Shown here: positions 24,959 to 33,412 of the stretch, one piece after another | How the letters are laid out: each line of letters begins with the position of its first letter | Numbering within the stretch: the first letter of the stretch is position 1 | Source: Rhodoblastus sp963703385 | GTDB taxonomy: Bacteria; Pseudomonadota; Alphaproteobacteria; Rhizobiales; Beijerinckiaceae | Reading direction: 5' to 3' | Assembly (NCBI GenBank): GCA_963703385.1 | Contig: OY969816.1 | Coordinates: forward strand, 1,798,001 to 1,862,000 | DNA length: 64,000 nt | Notes under the pieces: model-generated | The model's input: the letters and a program-made list of their open reading frames with translations, nothing else | Told to the model about the DNA's origin: nothing | Databases searched by the model: none | Program-made: the position numbers and the translations under genes

Positions 24959-26019
24959 AGCATTCCCCGGCTAACATGATCCATAGCCATCATGTCGGAA
25001 ATAATTTGAGCATTCTGGTGGGCTGAACTCGTCGAGGATGGCGCCGATGCGGTCCCATAGTTTATCGACGGTTCTTTCCTTGGCTTTTCGCAGCAGGGCC
25101 TTGAGCTTGGCGAACATCATCTCGATGGGATTGAGATCAGGCGAATATGGCGGCAGATACAGCAGCCTGGCGCCCGTGCTTTCGATGATCGTGCGCACGC
25201 CTGCAACCTTGTGAGCCGGCAGGTTGTCCATGACGACAATGTCGCCTTCGGTCAGGGTTGGCGCGAGGTTCTGCTCAAGCCAGGCTTGGAAGATCACGCC
25301 GTTCATCGGCCGATCGACAACCAAGGGTGCGGTGATGGCGTCATTGCGCAACCCGGCCACGAAGGTCGTTGTTTTCCAGTGCCCATGCGGCGCGTAATCG
25401 ACCAGACGCTTGCCCTTTTGGCAGCGTCCACGCGTGCGCGTCATCTGGGTGTTTGTGCCGGTTTCATCGACGAAAACCAGTTTGTCCGGATCAAGCGCCA
25501 GTTGCGCCTCTTTCCATTCTTCGCGCGCCTTGGCCACGTCTTCCCGGTGCTGCTCGCTGGCGTGCAGCGTTTTTTTTATAGCTGAGTTTGTGGCGCTGAA
25601 AAAACCGCGCGATCGAGCTGTCTGTGGTTTTGCAATGAAGCTCTTCCAGAAGACGAGACTTCAATCTCGGCTAGCGTGAGGTCGGGTTGGCGGGAGACCA
25701 AAGCCAACAACCATTCCGCATGGGCGTCCAGCGGTGATGGCCTCGCTTTCTTGCCGGGCTTTTCAGCAAAGCTGCCCGTCTCTTTAAAGCGCCTGAACCA
25801 CTTTATCGCCGACGATTCAGAAACCAACAATTGCCGCGCCGCAGCCCGCCGCGACACCCCTCCTTCAACCAACGCAATCACACGCTTACGCAGATCGAAG
25901 GAATGGCCTCGCGACATCTTGCGCCCCCAAATCAGAGAGAAGCGCAGATTCGCTCATTCCTGAGCATAAGGGAATCCCACCTCGTCAAAAATGCGAGTCA
26001 GAACATGCGGGGAATGCTC
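24958..26019 (-). mobile_element. IS630-family insertion sequence
   Basis: 1062-bp element bounded by TA target duplications at 24956-24957 and 26020-26021, the signature of IS630/Tc1-mariner transposition. Terminal inverted repeats are gagcattccccg (24958 on) and cggggaatgctc (to 26019), a perfect 12-bp match. It holds a transposase read from the minus strand in more than one frame. It sits between the convergent ppk2 and acyltransferase genes, and both stop codons are re-formed at its ends. Confidence 0.93.
24971..25917 (-). CDS. IS630-family transposase, split frames
   Basis: The N-terminal part (25917 downward) has a helix-turn-helix: FDLRKRVIALVEGGVSRRAAARQLLVSESSAIKWFRRF. The C-terminal part has the DDE triad: LVFVDETGTNT, IVVMDNLPAHK and YSPDLNPIEMMFAKLK. 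The two are out of frame. One extra base lies near 25659 (expected EIE-SRLLEELHCKTTDSSIARFFQRHKLSYKK), and a second shift falls in an A8 run (25570-25577 read on minus), the kind of slippery tract some IS630 elements use for programmed frameshifting. The first shift has no such signal, so this copy may be inactive or contain a read error. Confidence 0.88.
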
Positions 26020-28100
26020 TAGTCCTTCCTCGCCTCGGCGAGCATCGGATCGATGACCGGCGCCAGAATGGTTTTGACGGCGAAAATCGAGCCGTCAAAA
26101 CTGTAATGGCCGTAATCGGTCGCGATCATTCCGTCGGGCAGCTTGTCGCCGACCAATTGGCGGCAGGCGCCGTCGCGGCAAAGTTTCGCCGCCTGCGAGA
26201 CATAGGTCGCGCCCGGCCCCCAATCCATCGTCCGGAGCGCCGCGTCGGCGGCGAGCGATTCCGGCCGCAGGCCCAGGCGCGAGAATTCCCGCGGCTTCCT
26301 GCCGGCCAGGACATCGAGTCCGACGATGATCGGCAGCTCGGGCGACCAGGTCGGCGCCTCGCCGGCGATCACGACGTTTTTCACGCCATCCTCGACTAAA
26401 CCATGCAAACTAGCGCGTAATGCATTGAAATAACCTGGATAAATCCAGCCGCGATTCTGCGTGTACAGGACGAAATAAGCCCCCACGACCAGGATGTCCG
26501 GCTTGATGGCGCGGATCTGCCGGAAAACATATTCGTTGATCGCGTGGCAGCGCGGCGTGCCGCCCATGCCCAGATCCATCGGCGTGTTCTCGATCAGGGG
26601 GACGCAATAGGTCGCCGTCATCGCGATGATGTTGGCGCGCGCGCCGAATTCATGCTCCAGCCCGGCGAAAAGCACGGCGGCATGAGAATCGCCCACCACC
26701 ATGATGGTCGGCTTGCGCGGATCGGCGACCACGCCGCAACGATGCGAGTCGAAGAATGACGCAACGCGGCGCCTTTCCTCGTCCAGCGGAAAGCGCCGGC
26801 TGTCGCGCTGGTAGAAACAGGCGCTGAGGCGCGGAATGTCGGCGCCGTTCCTGCCGGCGTTGAAGATCCGGGCGACCTGCGGCGGGAAGCGGCCGGGAAA
26901 GCCGTTGGCGCGCCGCGTGGCGCTGCCGATGACGCCGCTTGCGGCGAGAAGCGCGACCAGAGCAAATGCGACCGTCCGGGGGCGGCGGCGGAACAGATGG
27001 CCGAGCGGCCGCTCGATATAGCGCCAGGTCAGGAAGGCCAGAACCACGGCGAGCGCCGACAGCGCCGCCATGGTCGCCGCGTCCGGCGTGATCCCCGGAC
27101 GGATGTGCGAAAAAGCGAACAAAGGCCAGTGCCAGAGATAAAGCGGATAGGAAATCAGTCCAAAAAACTGGGCGACGCGATTGCCCAGCACATAGGCGCC
27201 GATCCGCGAACCGGGGAAGGCGATCACCAGAGCGCTCCCCAAAGCCGGCCCCAAAGCCCGCCAGCCGGGAAAGGCCTGGGACTCGTCCAGCAGGACATAG
27301 GAGGCGCAGATCAAAACCACGCCCAGCCCGGCGCCGACGTCGGCCCATGGCGGCGCGGGATGGGGCGCGCGATGCAGGACAAAAACTTCGCGCCAGGCCA
27401 GCAGCGCCCCGAGCGCCAGTTCCCAGGCGCGGCTCCACAGCAGGTAGAAGGCGGCGGAAGGATCGACCGGCGTCTTGTAAAGGCTGAAGGCCAGCGACAG
27501 CGCCAGGATCAGGGCTATGCCGGGGCCGATGAACCGCCGCCCGGCGGCAAACAGCAGCAGCGCCGTCGCCGGCCAGAACAGATAAAACTGTTCCTCGATG
27601 CTCAGCGACCACAGATGCAGCAGCGGCTTGGTGGCGGAATCGCTGTCGAAATAGCCGCCGACCGCCGTTGTCCCGCGCAACAGCCAGAGATTGACGGTGA
27701 AATAGGAGCTGCCCTCGATATGGCCGCCGATTTCGCGGAATTGTTTCGGATCGGCCCACAGCCAGCCGACGACCCAGACGAAGGCGGTGACGACGAGCAG
27801 CGCGGGCAGGATGCGCTTGGCGCGCTTGGCGTAGAAAAACGGCAGCGAAAATTTTTGGGCTTCGCGCTCGCTCAGGATGATGCGCGTGATCAGGAAACCG
27901 GAAATGACGAAAAAGACATCGACCCCGGCAAAGCCGCCGGGCAGCAGGCCGCGCTGGGCGTGAAAGGCCACCACGCCCAGCACCGCGAGCGCGCGCAGGC
28001 CGTTGATGTCGGGCCGGAAGTCATGATGGCCGAGCGGCCTGGACGAGACGGCGGCGCGCGCATCATCGGTCGTTGAGGGAATGAGCGCGGGCTTGTTCAG
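26019..28100 (-). CDS. Acyltransferase-3 / SGNH-hydrolase fusion, copy 1
   Basis: O-acyltransferase of the OatA/OafB architecture: ten hydrophobic segments with the AT3 motif VAFHAQRGLLPGGFAGVDVFFVISGFLI, then an extracytoplasmic SGNH domain with VVGDSHAAVLFAG (catalytic Ser) and ATDYGHYSFDGS (Asp/His). The only standard start is GTG 27983, which would delete the conserved HHDFRPDINGLRALAV. The frame stays open upstream to a CTG at 28100 that overlaps the previous stop (CTGA), and I use that as probable start. A lost ATG through an indel is the alternative. It would acetylate a surface polysaccharide or lipid; substrate unknown. Confidence 0.85.
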   Translation of the reverse strand: MNKPALIPSTTDDARAAVSSRPLGHHDFRPDINGLRALAVLGVVAFHAQRGLLPGGFAGVDVFFVISGFLITRIILSEREAQKFSLPFFYAKRAKRILPALLVVTAFVWVVGWLWADPKQFREIGGHIEGSSYFTVNLWLLRGTTAVGGYFDSDSATKPLLHLWSLSIEEQFYLFWPATALLLFAAGRRFIGPGIALILALSLAFSLYKTPVDPSAAFYLLWSRAWELALGALLAWREVFVLHRAPHPAPPWADVGAGLGVVLICASYVLLDESQAFPGWRALGPALGSALVIAFPGSRIGAYVLGNRVAQFFGLISYPLYLWHWPLFAFSHIRPGITPDAATMAALSALAVVLAFLTWRYIERPLGHLFRRRPRTVAFALVALLAASGVIGSATRRANGFPGRFPPQVARIFNAGRNGADIPRLSACFYQRDSRRFPLDEERRRVASFFDSHRCGVVADPRKPTIMVVGDSHAAVLFAGLEHEFGARANIIAMTATYCVPLIENTPMDLGMGGTPRCHAINEYVFRQIRAIKPDILVVGAYFVLYTQNRGWIYPGYFNALRASLHGLVEDGVKNVVIAGEAPTWSPELPIIVGLDVLAGRKPREFSRLGLRPESLAADAALRTMDWGPGATYVSQAAKLCRDGACRQLVGDKLPDGMIATDYGHYSFDGSIFAVKTILAPVIDPMLAEARKD

Positions 28101-30160
28101 TTCTTGCTCGCCTGTTCGAGAAGGGGGTCAAGTATCGGCGCGAAAATGTTTTTTGCCGCAAAGATCGAGCCGTTGACGGTAAAGTGTCCATAATCAAACG
28201 CGATCAGGTCGTCGGGCAAATCCGGGCCGACGAGCCGGCGGCAGACGCCGGCGCGGCACAAGCTGTCCGCCTGCGAGACATAGGTCACGCCCCGACCCCA
28301 GTCCATCGCCTTGAGCCGCGCGTCGAGGGCCAGCGACGACGTCCGGACGCCAACCGAGGAAAACGCCGCCGGCTTCTTGCCATGATAAGCCTCAAGCCCG
28401 ACCAGGATCGGCACGCCCGGCGCCCAGACCGGAACTTCGCCGGCGATGACAATGTTTTTCACGCCGTCCCTGTGCAACCTGTGCACGTTCGACAGGAAAT
28501 CACTGAAATAATTCCTGTAATACCAGGCATGATCGAAGGCGTAGGACCCGAAATAGGCCCCCACGAACAATATGTCCGGCTTGATCTCGCGAATCTTGCG
28601 AAAAACATATTCATTGATCGCACGGCAGCGCGGCGTTCCGCCGGCTCCCTGATCCATCGGCGGGTTTTCGATCAGGGGCATACAGAAATTGGCGGTTGCC
28701 GCGATCACATTGGCCCGCGCGCCATATTCATGTTCGAGGCCGGCGAACAAATGCGCGGCGTGGGAATCGCCGACAATCATGATCGTCGGCTTCTTCGCAT
28801 CGACCACCTCGAAGCACCGATGCGAATCGAAAAGGGTCCGGACGCGCCGCCGCTCCTCATCGAGAGTATAGCGAGTTCTTTCGGGAAACAGGAAGCAAGG
28901 GGACAGACGCTGAGATAGAAGACTCGCCGGCCCGACATTGAAAATGCGCGCAACCTCGGGCGGAAAGCGGCCGGGATCGCCGTTGGCGCGCCTCGTGGCG
29001 CTGCCGACAAAGCCGCTGCCGGCGAGCAGCGCGACCAGGACCAGCGCAACCGTGCGGGGGCGGCGGCGAAACAGATGGCCGACCGGCCGCTCCACGTAGC
29101 GCCAGGTCAGGAAGGCGAGCGCGACCGCAACGGCCGTCAACCCGGCCATGGTCGCCGCGTCCGGCGCGATCCCGGGACGCATGCGCGAAAAGGCGAACAA
29201 CGGCCAGTGCCAGAGGTAAAGCGGATAGGAAATCAGCCCAAAAAACTGGGCGACGCGATTGCCCAGCACATAGGCGCCGATCCGCGAACCGGGGAAGGCG
29301 ATCACCAGAGCGCTCCCCAAAGCCGGCCCCAAAGCCCGCCAGCCGGGAAAGGCCTGTGACTCGTCCAGCAGGACATAGGAGGCGCAGATCAAAGCCACGC
29401 CCAGCCCGGCGCCGACATCGGCCCATGGCGGCGCGGGATGGGGCGCGCGATGCAGGACAAAAACTTCGCGCCAGGCCAGCAGCGCCCCGAGCGCCAGTTC
29501 CCAGGCGCGGCTCCACAGGAGGTAGAAGGCGGCGGAAGGATCGACCGGCGTCTTGTAAAGGCTGAAGGCCAGCGACAGCGCCAGGATCAGGGCTATGCCG
29601 GGGCCGATGAACCGCCGCCCGGCGGCAAACAGCAGCAGCGCCGTCGCCGGCCACAACAGATAAAACTGTTCCTCGATGCTCAGCGACCATAGATGCAGCA
29701 GCGGCTTGGTGGCCGAATCGCTGTCGAAATAGCCGGCGACGCCCGACGCCTGGCGCATGAGCCAGAGATTGACGGTGAAATAGGAGCTGCCCTCGATATG
29801 GCCGCCGATTTCGCGGAACCGCTCCGGGTCGACCCACAGCCAGCCGACGACCCAGACGAAGGCGGTGACGAGCAGCAGCGAGGGCAGGATGCGCTTGGCG
29901 CGCTTGGCGTAGAAAAACGGCAGCGAAAATTTCCGGGCCTCGCGCTCGCTCAGAATGATGCGCGTGATCAGGAAGCCGGAAATGACGAAAAAGACATCGA
30001 CCCCGGCAAAGCCGCCGGGCAGCAGGCCGCGCTGGCCGTGAAAAGCCACCACGCCCAGCACCGCGAGCGCGCGCAGGCCGTTGATGTCGGGCCGGAAGTC
30101 ATGATGGCCGAGCGGCTTTGCCCCCAGATCGGGCCGCCTCTCGGAGACAAGCTTGTCCAT
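28097..30160 (-). CDS. Acyltransferase-3 / SGNH-hydrolase fusion, copy 2
   Basis: 687 residues. Same architecture as its downstream neighbour: N-terminal HHDFRPDINGLRALAVLGVVAFHGQRG, a multi-pass AT3 domain to about residue 390, then an SGNH domain with IVGDSHAAHLFAG and FDYGHFTVNGS. The membrane domain is nearly identical to copy 1 at the DNA level over ~900 bp, while the SGNH domains differ widely. The ATG at 30160 directly follows the ilvH stop (TGAATG), so the gene is part of the ilvIH transcript. Probable O-acetylation of a cell-surface glycan. Confidence 0.92.
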   Translation of the reverse strand: MDKLVSERRPDLGAKPLGHHDFRPDINGLRALAVLGVVAFHGQRGLLPGGFAGVDVFFVISGFLITRIILSEREARKFSLPFFYAKRAKRILPSLLLVTAFVWVVGWLWVDPERFREIGGHIEGSSYFTVNLWLMRQASGVAGYFDSDSATKPLLHLWSLSIEEQFYLLWPATALLLFAAGRRFIGPGIALILALSLAFSLYKTPVDPSAAFYLLWSRAWELALGALLAWREVFVLHRAPHPAPPWADVGAGLGVALICASYVLLDESQAFPGWRALGPALGSALVIAFPGSRIGAYVLGNRVAQFFGLISYPLYLWHWPLFAFSRMRPGIAPDAATMAGLTAVAVALAFLTWRYVERPVGHLFRRRPRTVALVLVALLAGSGFVGSATRRANGDPGRFPPEVARIFNVGPASLLSQRLSPCFLFPERTRYTLDEERRRVRTLFDSHRCFEVVDAKKPTIMIVGDSHAAHLFAGLEHEYGARANVIAATANFCMPLIENPPMDQGAGGTPRCRAINEYVFRKIREIKPDILFVGAYFGSYAFDHAWYYRNYFSDFLSNVHRLHRDGVKNIVIAGEVPVWAPGVPILVGLEAYHGKKPAAFSSVGVRTSSLALDARLKAMDWGRGVTYVSQADSLCRAGVCRRLVGPDLPDDLIAFDYGHFTVNGSIFAAKNIFAPILDPLLEQASKN

Positions 30161-30718
30161 TCACATGCCCTGCGGCCCGCGCGTGATCGCGGCGACGCCG
30201 GTGCGCGCGACTTCGACCAGGCCGATCGGACGCATCAGCTCGACGAAATCGTCGATCTTTTTCGGCGCGCCGGTCAGTTCGAAGATGAAGCTCTCGGTGG
30301 TCGCGTCGATGACGCGGGCGCGAAACGCTTCGCCGAGACGGAGAGCCTCGGTGCGGGCCTCGCCCTTGCCGCGCACCTTGATCATCGCCAGCTCGCGCTG
30401 GAGGAAACCGTCGACCAGCGACAGGTCGGTGACCTTGTGGATCGGCACGATGCGCTCGAGCTGATGCGAAATCTGCTCGATCGTCTCTGGCGCGCCGGTG
30501 GTGACGATGGTGATGCGGGACAAGGCCTGGGCGTGGGCCACCTCGGCCACCGTCAGGCTTTCGATATTATAGCCGCGCCCGGAAAACAGGCCGACGACGC
30601 GGGCGAGGACGCCCGGCTCGTTGTCGACCAGGACGGACAAGGTGTGGGTCTCGGTGCGCGAGGCCTTGCCGGCGGAGGAGGAATAGGGCGAAAGCGCGGC
30701 GGGGGTCTGGGCGTTCAT
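30161..30718 (-). CDS. ilvH: Acetolactate synthase small (regulatory) subunit
   Basis: 185 residues. The regulatory subunit confers valine feedback on IlvI. The ACT domain begins THTLSVLVDNEPGVLARVVGLFSGRGYNIESLTV (about 25-58). The C-terminal domain ends near RTGVAAITRGPQGM. It lies 80 bp downstream of ilvI in the same transcript and abuts the acyltransferase gene. Confidence 0.96.
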   Translation of the reverse strand: MNAQTPAALSPYSSSAGKASRTETHTLSVLVDNEPGVLARVVGLFSGRGYNIESLTVAEVAHAQALSRITIVTTGAPETIEQISHQLERIVPIHKVTDLSLVDGFLQRELAMIKVRGKGEARTEALRLGEAFRARVIDATTESFIFELTGAPKKIDDFVELMRPIGLVEVARTGVAAITRGPQGM

Positions 30719-30798
30719 GGAAGGCCGTCCATTGTTTCATTGAACACGGCAAAGTCGAAGCATCGCGGCGCAAAAGAAAATCGCGCCGCGCAAAAAAC

Positions 30799-32559
30799 TC
30801 ACACCAGCATCTTGCCCTTGTCGTCGATGACATTGCCGATGTCTTCATCCGTGTCGGGCAGGATCATTTCGTTATGCGCCTTGCCCGACGGGATCATCGG
30901 CAGGCAGTTTTCCGCCTTGTCGACGACGCAGTCGAACACCACGCCCTCGGGGCTGTCGATCATTTCCTGGATCGCGGCGTCGAGATCGGCCGGGTTGGAG
31001 CAGCGCATCCCTTTCAGTCCATAGGCCTCGGCAAGCTTGACGAAATCGGGCAGAGCCTCGGAATAGGACGAGGAATAGCGCCCGCCGTGCAGCAATTCCT
31101 GCCATTGGCGCACCATGCCCATATATTCGTTGTTCAGGATGAAGACCTTGACCGGGCAGCGATATTGCTTGGCGGTGGACAGCTCCTGAATATTCATCAG
31201 GATCGAGGCTTCGCCGGCGATGTCGACCACCAAGGCGTCACGGTTGGCGAGCTGGGCGCCGATCGCCGCCGGCAGGCCGTAGCCCATGGTGCCGAGGCCG
31301 CCCGAGGTCATCAGCCGGTTGGGCTCCTCGAAGCGGAAATGCTGCGCGGCCCACATCTGATGCTGGCCGACTTCGGTGGTGATCAAGGTCTTGCGGCCCT
31401 TGGTCAGCTGATAGAGCCGCTCGACGGCGTATTGCGGCTTGATCGTCTGGTCGGATTTCCTGTAGCCGAAGGAATTGCGGCCGCGCCAGCGGTCGATCTG
31501 GCCCCACCAGTCGGCAAGGGCCTTCTTGTCGGCGGACAAGGATTCCGAGCGCCACAGCCGCACCATGTCCTCGAGCACATGGGCGCAATCGCCGACGATG
31601 GCGAGATCGACCGCCACGTTCTTGTTGATCGAGGACGGGTCGATGTCGATGTGGATTTTCTTGGAGAACGGCGCGAAGGCGTCGAGCCGGCCGGTGATGC
31701 GGTCGTCGAAACGCGCGCCGACCGCGATCATCAGGTCGCAATCGTGCATGGCGTTGTTGGCCTCGTAGGAGCCGTGCATGCCGAGCATCCCCAGCCAGTT
31801 CTTCCCCGAGGCCGGAAAAGCGCCGAGGCCCATCAGGGTCGAGGTGATCGGGAAGCCGGTCTGCGCCACCAGTTCGCGCAGCAAGGTCGAGGCCGCCGGG
31901 CCGGCGTTGATGACGCCGCCGCCGGTATAGAAGATCGGCTTTTTCGCCTTGGCCATCATCGCCAATGCCTGCTTGATCTTGCCGAGATCGCCCTTGACCT
32001 GGGGATGATAGGTCTTGTGCTGGATGTTTTTCGGCGGCTGATAGGTCCCGGAGGCGAACTGCACGTCCTTGGGAATGTCGATCACCACCGGGCCGGGACG
32101 GCCCGAGCGCGCGATGTAAAAGGCTTCGTGCAGGATGCGCGGCAGATCCTCGATCTTGCGGACGAGATAATTGTGCTTGGTGCAATGCCGGGTGATGCCG
32201 ACCGTGTCGCATTCCTGGAAAGCGTCGGAGCCGATGAGATGGGTCGGCACCTGGCCGGTGATGCAGACCACCGGGATCGAATCCATCAAAGCGTCGGTGA
32301 GGCCGGTGACGGCGTTGGTCGCGCCGGGGCCGGAGGTCACCAGCAGGCAGCCGACCTTGCCGGACGAACGGGCGTAGCCCTCCGCCGCATGGGCCGCGCC
32401 CTGCTCGTGGCGCACCAGAACATGCTGGATCTTGGTCTGGTGAAAGAGCGCGTCATAAATCGGAAGGACCGCGCCGCCGGGATATCCGAACAAATGCGTC
32501 ACGCCCTGGTCCTGCAGGGCCTGCACCACCATTTCGGCGCCGGTCATCGTCTTCGACAT
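30799..32559 (-). CDS. ilvI: Acetolactate synthase large (catalytic) subunit
   Basis: 586 residues from ATG 32559, preceded by GGAG; the longer frame upstream is the leader region. ThDP enzyme making acetolactate or acetohydroxybutyrate for Val, Leu and Ile. Catalytic Glu in VRHEQGAAHAAEGYARSSGKVG. FAD/ThDP segments include TSGPGATNAVTGL and the Mg-ThDP motif GEASILMNIQELSTAKQYRCPVKVFILNNEYMGMVRQWQ. It is controlled by the attenuator at 32683-32843. Confidence 0.96.
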   Translation of the reverse strand: MSKTMTGAEMVVQALQDQGVTHLFGYPGGAVLPIYDALFHQTKIQHVLVRHEQGAAHAAEGYARSSGKVGCLLVTSGPGATNAVTGLTDALMDSIPVVCITGQVPTHLIGSDAFQECDTVGITRHCTKHNYLVRKIEDLPRILHEAFYIARSGRPGPVVIDIPKDVQFASGTYQPPKNIQHKTYHPQVKGDLGKIKQALAMMAKAKKPIFYTGGGVINAGPAASTLLRELVAQTGFPITSTLMGLGAFPASGKNWLGMLGMHGSYEANNAMHDCDLMIAVGARFDDRITGRLDAFAPFSKKIHIDIDPSSINKNVAVDLAIVGDCAHVLEDMVRLWRSESLSADKKALADWWGQIDRWRGRNSFGYRKSDQTIKPQYAVERLYQLTKGRKTLITTEVGQHQMWAAQHFRFEEPNRLMTSGGLGTMGYGLPAAIGAQLANRDALVVDIAGEASILMNIQELSTAKQYRCPVKVFILNNEYMGMVRQWQELLHGGRYSSSYSEALPDFVKLAEAYGLKGMRCSNPADLDAAIQEMIDSPEGVVFDCVVDKAENCLPMIPSGKAHNEMILPDTDEDIGNVIDDKGKMLV

Positions 32560-32588
32560 ATTGAGCTCCAGACTCTCTTTAGTTGCTT

Positions 32589-32664
32589 GCCTGCGACACG
32601 TCGCAGGCGCCCCTCGCAACGGCTCGGCGTCGCATTCGCTCCTAACCGGGCCTGCGGCCCGGTG
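32589..32664 (-). promoter_or_regulatory. Two perfect hairpins in the ilvI 5' leader
   Basis: A 9-bp inverted repeat at 32589-32608 (gcctgcgac / gtcgcaggc, 2-nt loop) and an 8-bp one at 32646-32664 (accgggcc / ggcccggt, 3-nt loop) lie between the attenuator and the ilvI ribosome site. Their role is unknown. They could insulate the ribosome site or be processing sites. Confidence 0.6.
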
Positions 32665-32682
32665 ACCGCGCAGCAAGCGGCC

Positions 32683-32749
32683 AAAATAAAAAAGGCCCCT
32701 TTCGGGACCCGGATATGCGCCATCGGCAGGAAAACCGGGTCAGTCCCGG
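32683..32749 (-). terminator. ilv attenuator: alternative pairings and intrinsic terminator
   Basis: On the minus-strand transcript the terminator is GGUCCC-GAAA-GGGGCC followed by UUUUUUAUUUU (32683-32709). Upstream, CCGGG at 32745-32749 can pair with CCCGG at 32735-32739. GACCCGG (ending at 32735) can instead pair with CCGGGTC of the terminator's 5' arm, and CGGGAC can pair with GTCCCG. These pairings exclude one another as in classical amino-acid attenuators. Pairings are read from sequence; the mechanism is inferred. Confidence 0.8.
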
Positions 32750-32790
32750 CCCGCTCGTGGCGCTTCGCTAACTACAAGGATGTTCCGCAT
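32740..32790 (-). CDS. ilv operon leader peptide
   Basis: A 16-codon open frame, MRNILVVSEAPRAGRD, whose codons 4-7 are ATC CTT GTA GTT (Ile-Leu-Val-Val), exactly the amino acids made by this operon. It starts about 18 nt after the expected transcription start and ends at the attenuator pairing region, so a ribosome finishing at its TGA would cover the antiterminator strand. The ribosome site is weak (GGGA about 10 nt upstream). Too short to be found by ordinary gene callers. Confidence 0.82.
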   Translation of the reverse strand: MRNILVVSEAPRAGRD

Positions 32791-32814
32791 GAGGATGTCC
32801 CAAATTGGTTTTCT

Positions 32815-32843
32815 CTCATAGGGCAGGCTGGCAGGTCGGTCAA
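32815..32843 (-). promoter_or_regulatory. Sigma-70-type promoter of the ilvIH operon
   Basis: On the minus strand, TTGACC (32838-32843) and TATGAG (32815-32820) are separated by exactly 17 bp, a near-consensus housekeeping promoter. Transcription should begin about 7 nt below the -10, some 18 nt before the leader ATG. The -35 overlaps the stop codon of rsmD (32840-32842). Confidence 0.75.
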
Positions 32844-33409
32844 GACTGTCCATTTGCCGCGGGGCGCAAAAAAATCACTTCCGTTTCGCCGTAATCGCGC
32901 CGCTCAAGCACATCGAAACCCGGCGCCGGCTCGAACATGGCCGCCGCCGCCTCCTCGACAAGAACCAAAGCCCCCGGCGCCAGCCAGCCGCCGCGCAGCA
33001 GCGAAGTGAGCGCCGGCTCGGCGAGGCCGCGATGGTAGGGCGGGTCGAGAAAGGCCAGCGTGTAAGGCGCGCCGGGCGGCTTTTCTCCCAGTTTTCGCGC
33101 GTCGCGGCGGAAAATGCGGCTGACTCCGCCAAGCCCCAGGGCATCGACATTCTCGCGGATCAGGGCCCTTCCCTGAGCGCCGTCGTCCACGAACAGGCAA
33201 AATTCGGCGCCGCGCGAAAGCGCCTCCAGCCCGAAGGCGCCGGTTCCCGCGAACAGGTCGATCACGCTGGCGTTGGCGACAGGATCGCCATGGGAATGGG
33301 CGAGGATGTTGAACAGGGTCTCGCGCAGCCGGTCCGAGGTCGGGCGTATCCCCTCGCCCTTGGGACCTTGCAGCGCCCGCCCCTTCAGCCGCCCGCCGAC
33401 AATGCGCAT
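32840..33409 (-). CDS. rsmD: 16S rRNA (guanine966-N2)-methyltransferase
   Basis: 189 residues. Rossmann-fold SAM methyltransferase of the RsmD family, methylating G966 of 16S rRNA. N-terminal MRIVGGRLKGRALQGP...RPTSDRLRETLFNIL is characteristic. SAM motif VIDLFAGTGAFGLEALSRGA and catalytic DPPY in LAFLDPPYHRGL. It follows rluB after 3 bp, forming a ribosome-modification pair. Confidence 0.95.
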   Translation of the reverse strand: MRIVGGRLKGRALQGPKGEGIRPTSDRLRETLFNILAHSHGDPVANASVIDLFAGTGAFGLEALSRGAEFCLFVDDGAQGRALIRENVDALGLGGVSRIFRRDARKLGEKPPGAPYTLAFLDPPYHRGLAEPALTSLLRGGWLAPGALVLVEEAAAAMFEPAPGFDVLERRDYGETEVIFLRPAANGQS

Positions 33410-33412
33410 GGC

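Noticed and set aside
26997..28076. 359-residue plus-strand frame across the acyltransferase
   Set aside because: Shadow frame; Gln/Arg/Gly-rich without motifs, and the minus strand encodes a recognisable AT3 domain.
30874..33009. 711-residue plus-strand frame opposite ilvI
   Set aside because: Mirror of the highly biased third positions of ilvI on the other strand; no protein-family signature.
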